From JADJLQ01 sp964405735 (GTDB lineage Bacteria > Bacteroidota > Bacteroidia > Chitinophagales > Saprospiraceae): 64,000 nt of DNA. The translations under genes and the position numbers were made by a program. Below the pieces are notes generated by a model. That model had not been told where the DNA came from and did no database searches. It was given only the letters and a program-made list of their open reading frames with translations. Positions within the stretch are counted from its first letter, which is position 1. Each line of letters starts with the position of its first letter. Shown in pieces: positions 60,834 to 64,000 of the stretch. Location: NCBI GenBank assembly GCA_964405735.1, contig CAYOPD010000005.1, positions 21,019 through 85,018 of the forward strand, in the 5' to 3' direction.

Positions 60834-61202
60834 GTTATCTGGGAGGTGATCAAAAAGTACAAATTTTGTTTCCCACAAAGGCCACGAAGAACACAAAATA
60901 ATGACTATTCAATGGTTATGTTTTTTATTTGTAAGCTTCGTGTGGTTGCGGGAACCTTCTTAGTCAGCCCCTTGCGCTGACGAATATAAGGAAAGCTGAT
61001 GTGGGAACCGCCTTGCTGGGCATTCGTGGTTCAGGCAATCAGATAATTAAAATCACAACATAGTGTGATTTTGTCTTAGATATTGGAGTTTAAAAACGAA
61101 ATGACTTAAAAATCAAAGTTTAATGTGGTTTTTGTTCATTTGCTCCGCTCATTTCGTTTCAGAAGTTGTTTTCAAATCTGTCCTTAAGGTCAGGCATGCC
61201 AA
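60834..61202. other. Non-coding gap with nonamer repeat and a hairpin
   Basis: CCACAAAGG, CCACGAAGA and ACACAAAAT at 60873-60899 keep a 9-base period directly upstream of the MFS start. AAAATCACA (61049-61057) and TGTGATTTT (61064-61072) form a 9-bp stem with a 6-base loop, a possible terminator of the DUF1801 gene or a CRP-like operator. No gene is seen. Confidence 0.5.
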
Positions 61203-61595
61203 TTATTTCAATCGTTCCAACCGACCTTTTCTTTTCACAATGTTTTTATAGTCCCATTGGATTTCCGTGGCTTTATTTAGCCATCTTTTCAGGTCGGAGA
61301 GGTTGACCTGGTCAGCGGAGCTGTAACGGATGGAGGCATCCTTGAATTTTCCCGTGCCTGGTTTCAATCCATCTTCCTCAAAGCCAGCGCCGCTCCAAAA
61401 CATCAGCCTGACACCATCTTTCAATTTGGAATAGCCTGCGACGGGGTTGCCATCCAGAAACCAAACGGGGTGGGCATGCCAGATCTTGTTTTCCGCTTCA
61501 GTCAGTACGCTGTTGATCGTTGCAGCCAGCAAATCACAGATCTTTTTGTCCGTGGCGGATAATTTATCGTTATACGCTTTAATTTCTGTTTTCAT
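61203..61595 (-). CDS. DUF1801 domain protein
   Basis: This 130-residue protein has the pattern of the DUF1801 family (YdhG-like): IKAYNDKLSATDKKICDLL, NKIWHAHPVWFLDGNPVAGYSKLKDGVRLMFWSG, and a C-terminal helical DLKRWLNKATEI. The function is unknown. It is a cytosolic single-domain protein. It starts at ATG 61595 and is not obviously linked to its neighbours. Confidence 0.8.
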   Translation of the reverse strand: MKTEIKAYNDKLSATDKKICDLLAATINSVLTEAENKIWHAHPVWFLDGNPVAGYSKLKDGVRLMFWSGAGFEEDGLKPGTGKFKDASIRYSSADQVNLSDLKRWLNKATEIQWDYKNIVKRKGRLERLK

Positions 61596-61859
61596 ATTTC
61601 GTGGTTTTTAAACCAAAGGTGGTGATGTTTTACAGATTTCTTAGTTGTGAAATGGGAATGAGTTCAAACTCTCTGAACTCACCTCTCTGTGCACCTGATG
61701 TGCGGGGGAGCACCCCAGACCCCAAACTATCCTTCTGTAAAAAAACAAGTAATATTTCTTACAATTTAATTGGGTCCGGATAAGCATCTCCGAAGACTGA
61801 ATGGCCAATTATAATTTATAAGACATGTTGGGCATCTCCGAAGCCCGAAGTTCGTAAAA
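61596..61859. other. Non-coding gap with a 12-base direct repeat
   Basis: GCATCTCCGAAG occurs at 61784-61795 and again at 61832-61843, just downstream of iscA in minus-strand sense. TGAGTTC (61659-61665) and GAACTCA (61675-61681) form a short hairpin. No gene was seen. Confidence 0.5.
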
Positions 61860-62186
61860 TCAGACCGCAAAACTCTCCCCGCATCCGCAGGTCCTGGACG
61901 CATTGGGATTTTCAAAATAAAATCCTTTTCCGGATAGCCCTCCGGAAAAATCCAGCGTGGTATTGAACAGGTAGAGAAAACTTTTCAGGTCGGTGACCAC
62001 CTTCACACCATTATCCTCGAAGACCTGGTCATTCGGACGGTTTTCATCGTCAAAATCCATTTTATAGGACAGGCCGGAGCAGCCGCCGCTGGTCACGCTG
62101 ACCCGTACGAAATGATCCGCACCCAGGTGTTCTTTGGTCATGATTTCCTGGATGCGTTTTTTTGCCGTGTCGGAAACAAAGATCAT
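61860..62186 (-). CDS. iscA: Iron-sulfur cluster assembly A-type carrier
   Basis: This 108-residue HesB/IscA protein has the three conserved cysteines: one in VTSGGCSGLSYKMDF (about residue 35) and two in RTCGCGESF (about 100-102). It carries Fe-S clusters or iron to target apoproteins. It is the third gene of a compact iscS-iscU-iscA cluster, starting 12 bases after the iscU stop. Confidence 0.93.
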   Translation of the reverse strand: MIFVSDTAKKRIQEIMTKEHLGADHFVRVSVTSGGCSGLSYKMDFDDENRPNDQVFEDNGVKVVTDLKSFLYLFNTTLDFSGGLSGKGFYFENPNASRTCGCGESFAV

Positions 62187-62198
62187 CCGGCGTCTATA

Positions 62199-62618
62199 TT
62201 AGGCTTTAGCCGCTTCAGCGTTTTGTTCCACCACGATGCCGTTTTTGGTTTGATAATCCTTGATCGCGGCTTTGATGGCGTCTTCTGCGAGCACGGAACA
62301 ATGGATTTTCACCGGAGGCAGGGCCAGTTCTTCGACGATGTCCATATTATCGATCTTGAGGGCATCATCGATCGTCTTGCCTTTGAGCCATTCGGTGGCC
62401 AGGGAGGAGGAGGCGATGGCCGAACCACAACCAAAGGTTTTGAATTTGGCATCTTTGATCGTCCCGGTCTCTTCATCCACTTCTATCTGGAGGCGCATGA
62501 CGTCACCGCATTCCGGGGCTCCGACGAGGCCGGTGCCGACGTTGTTTTTGCTTTTATCCAGCGTGCCTACATTGCGGGGATGCTGGAAGTGCTCGAGGAC
62601 TTTTTCTGAGTATGCCAT
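62199..62618 (-). CDS. iscU: Fe-S cluster assembly scaffold IscU
   Basis: This 139-residue protein has the IscU scaffold residues: Cys in LVGAPECGDVM (about 37), Cys in KTFGCGSAIASSS (about 63) and Cys in KIHCSVLAEDAI (about 106). It builds 2Fe-2S and 4Fe-4S clusters with sulfur from IscS. It lies 41 bases after iscS and 12 bases before iscA on the same strand. Confidence 0.95.
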   Translation of the reverse strand: MAYSEKVLEHFQHPRNVGTLDKSKNNVGTGLVGAPECGDVMRLQIEVDEETGTIKDAKFKTFGCGSAIASSSLATEWLKGKTIDDALKIDNMDIVEELALPPVKIHCSVLAEDAIKAAIKDYQTKNGIVVEQNAEAAKA

Positions 62619-62659
62619 ACGATTGAAATTTTAATATTTGTTGGAAAGGTTTTGTTTAA

Positions 62660-63874
62660 TTAATGGGGTGACCAGGTTACCTGGGAGAGGTCTACTCCTT
62701 CTTTATACATTTCCCAGATCGGACTGAGGCTCCGCATGTGGTTGACCCCGTCCTCGATGGACTGGATAGCGATATCGATGTCTTCATCTGTGGTAAATCT
62801 GCCGAGGCTGAACCGCAGGGAGGAATGCGCCAGGTCGTCTCCCAGGCCCAGGGCGACCAGGACATAGGAGGGCTCGAGGCTTGCAGAAGTACATGCGGAT
62901 CCGGAGGACAGGGCCATGCGCTGGTTGAAGGTCATCATCAGCCCTTCGCCTTCCACATGTTTGAATGACATATTGGTCACATGGGGCATCCGGTGGGCCG
63001 GATCTCCATTGATATACACTTCTTCCAGTTTGTTTTTGAGGGTGGTTTCGAGGCGGTCGCGCAGTTTGCTGATCCGCGCCATATCCTGATCCATTTCCTT
63101 GCGGGCGAGTTCGGCCGCTTTGCCAAAGCCGACAATGCCGGTGACATTCAGGGTTCCGGATCGCATGCCCCTTTCGTGGCCCCCGCCATCCATCTGGGCG
63201 GTCACCTTGACCCGGGGGTTTTTGCGGCTGACATATAAGGCGCCGACCCCTTTGGGACCGTACATTTTATGTGCAGTGAAAGCCATTAAGTGGATGCCCA
63301 CTTCGCGGGGATTTACATCGATCTTGCCTACAGCCTGGGTGGCGTCGCTCATGAAGAGGACCCCTTTTTTTGCGCAGATCTCACCGATTTCTTTGACCGG
63401 CTGGATTACGCCCGTTTCGTTATTGGCCCACATGATGGATACGAGGATCGTGGTCGGTTTGATGGCAGCCTCGAGCTCGGCCAGGTCGATGAGGCCTTTG
63501 TCGTTAACCTTCAGGTAAGTGATTTCAGCGCCCTGTTCGGCCAGGTGTTTGCAGGTATCGAGGACCGCTTTGTGTTCTGTAGTTGCGGTGATGATATGAT
63601 TGCCTTTTTTGCGGTACATGTCGAATACCCCTTTCAAAGCCAGGTTGTCGGATTCCGTCGCCCCGGAAGTGAAGATGATTTCCTTGGGATCGGCGTGGAT
63701 TAGTGTGGCAATTTGCTCCCGGGCATAGTCCACGGCTTCTTCGGCTTCCCAGCCAAAAGGATGGCTGCGGCTGGCTGCATTTCCAAATTTTTCGGTGAAA
63801 TAGGGCAGCATGGCCTCCACGACCCTGGGATCGCAGGGGGTGGTGGCGTTGTTATCGAGATATACTCTTTTCAT
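62660..63874 (-). CDS. iscS: Cysteine desulfurase
   Basis: About 404 residues from ATG 63874 (MKRVYLDNNATTPCDPRV); the frame runs further upstream to 63949 without support. The PLP Lys is in FTAHKMYGPKG (about residue 206), the ATTEHKAVLD His near 104 and the active-site loop Cys in SSGSACTSASLEPSYVL (about 328). It removes sulfur from cysteine and passes it as persulfide to IscU. It is the first gene of the isc cluster. No IscR regulator, ferredoxin or chaperone genes follow. Confidence 0.95.
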   Translation of the reverse strand: MKRVYLDNNATTPCDPRVVEAMLPYFTEKFGNAASRSHPFGWEAEEAVDYAREQIATLIHADPKEIIFTSGATESDNLALKGVFDMYRKKGNHIITATTEHKAVLDTCKHLAEQGAEITYLKVNDKGLIDLAELEAAIKPTTILVSIMWANNETGVIQPVKEIGEICAKKGVLFMSDATQAVGKIDVNPREVGIHLMAFTAHKMYGPKGVGALYVSRKNPRVKVTAQMDGGGHERGMRSGTLNVTGIVGFGKAAELARKEMDQDMARISKLRDRLETTLKNKLEEVYINGDPAHRMPHVTNMSFKHVEGEGLMMTFNQRMALSSGSACTSASLEPSYVLVALGLGDDLAHSSLRFSLGRFTTDEDIDIAIQSIEDGVNHMRSLSPIWEMYKEGVDLSQVTWSPH

Positions 63875-64000
63875 TTTGAGTTGCTTATAAATTAAAACCC
63901 TGCAAATGTTATTTGGACTTTGTCTAAGTAAGAACAAAATTACATTCAAAAGGATTACGAGGATTCAAAATATTTATAAAAGTTTTTATGAGGTTAGAGG
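63875..64000. other. Upstream region of iscS, ending in a partial heptamer repeat
   Basis: CAAAATTA at 63935-63942 is TAATTTTG on the minus strand, a match to the TAnnTTTG box about 60 bases before the iscS start. The last bases, GAGGTTAGAGG at 63990-64000, are the start of a GAGGTTA-type heptamer array that continues beyond the window. Confidence 0.4.

Noticed and set aside
60834..60896. N-terminal extension of the MFS protein from a TTG at 60896
   Set aside because: The extra residues are translated from the 9-base-period repeat; the ATG at 60833 gives a normal MFS start.
61049..61072. CRP-type operator
   Set aside because: AAAATCACA/TGTGATTTT resembles a CRP site reversed in half-site order; no CRP gene or target context supports it, so it is only noted as a hairpin.

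Overview
The window is one scaffold piece from a Bacteroidota genome, with a 100-base run of N at 31820-31919 joining two contigs. Evidence for the phylum: a secreted protein with a type IX secretion (T9SS) C-terminal sorting domain, DUF3667, DUF1080 and head-GIN families, TAnnTTTG-type promoter boxes, and weak or absent Shine-Dalgarno sequences. A Saprospiria/Chitinophagia-like environmental lineage is my guess from gene content, not a demonstrated placement. No rRNA, tRNA, CRISPR array, phage or complete insertion sequence was seen.

Layout. 1-12.6 kb: end of an ABC ATPase gene, MerR regulator, gatB, DUF3667 protein, M23 peptidase, alaS, GH5 glycosidase, HELGH lipoprotein, NlpC/P60 hydrolase, head-GIN protein, YkoF-like protein, MFS transporter. 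12.7-30.8 kb: the complete protocatechuate/beta-ketoadipate pathway, almost all on the minus strand (pobA, pcaD, pcaC, pcaH, pcaG, fused pcaIJ, pcaF, pcaB). It is interleaved with a PLP decarboxylase, a TrpB2-like enzyme, a large secreted glycosidase-like protein, a DUF1080 lipoprotein and MFS transporters. 30.9-39 kb: pirin, a small membrane protein, TfoX-N protein, a secreted esterase, Kup potassium transporter next to a KdpDE-like two-component pair, and a threonine dehydratase-like enzyme. 39.2-51 kb: GH78-like rhamnosidase, tandem double esterase, GMC oxidoreductase with its gluconate-dehydrogenase subunit-3 partner, then a module of exported enzymes (dienelactone hydrolase, two fumarylacetoacetate-hydrolase-fold proteins, one fused to an extra C-terminal domain, and YceI) with an AraC regulator. 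51-60.8 kb: an amidohydrolase remnant, DUF5618, and a hydroxycinnamate operon (MFS, acyl-CoA dehydrogenase, hydratase, CoA ligase, SDR dehydrogenase, MetE-like protein, amidohydrolase). 61-64 kb: DUF1801 and the iscS-iscU-iscA cluster.

How the genes fit. The 51-60.8 kb operon has every activity needed to convert p-coumarate or ferulate side chains to 4-hydroxybenzoate or vanillate by CoA-dependent hydration, oxidation and retro-Claisen cleavage (the actinobacterial Cou route), with no aldehyde dehydrogenase needed. The 12.7-30.8 kb region then takes 4-hydroxybenzoate through protocatechuate to succinyl-CoA and acetyl-CoA. The secreted esterases and glycosidases between them could release hydroxycinnamates and sugars from plant cell wall polymers. 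No vanillate demethylase was recognised.

The strangest non-coding feature is a set of short tandem arrays with strict 7-base period (also 8 and 9) in many intergenic gaps, often starting at or containing the stop codon of the preceding gene. Several have two arms in opposite orientation, so the transcript could fold into a long hairpin. A separate operator-like palindrome with a third half-site lies between pobA and pirin, and a nested cruciform element lies at 54.9-55.0 kb.
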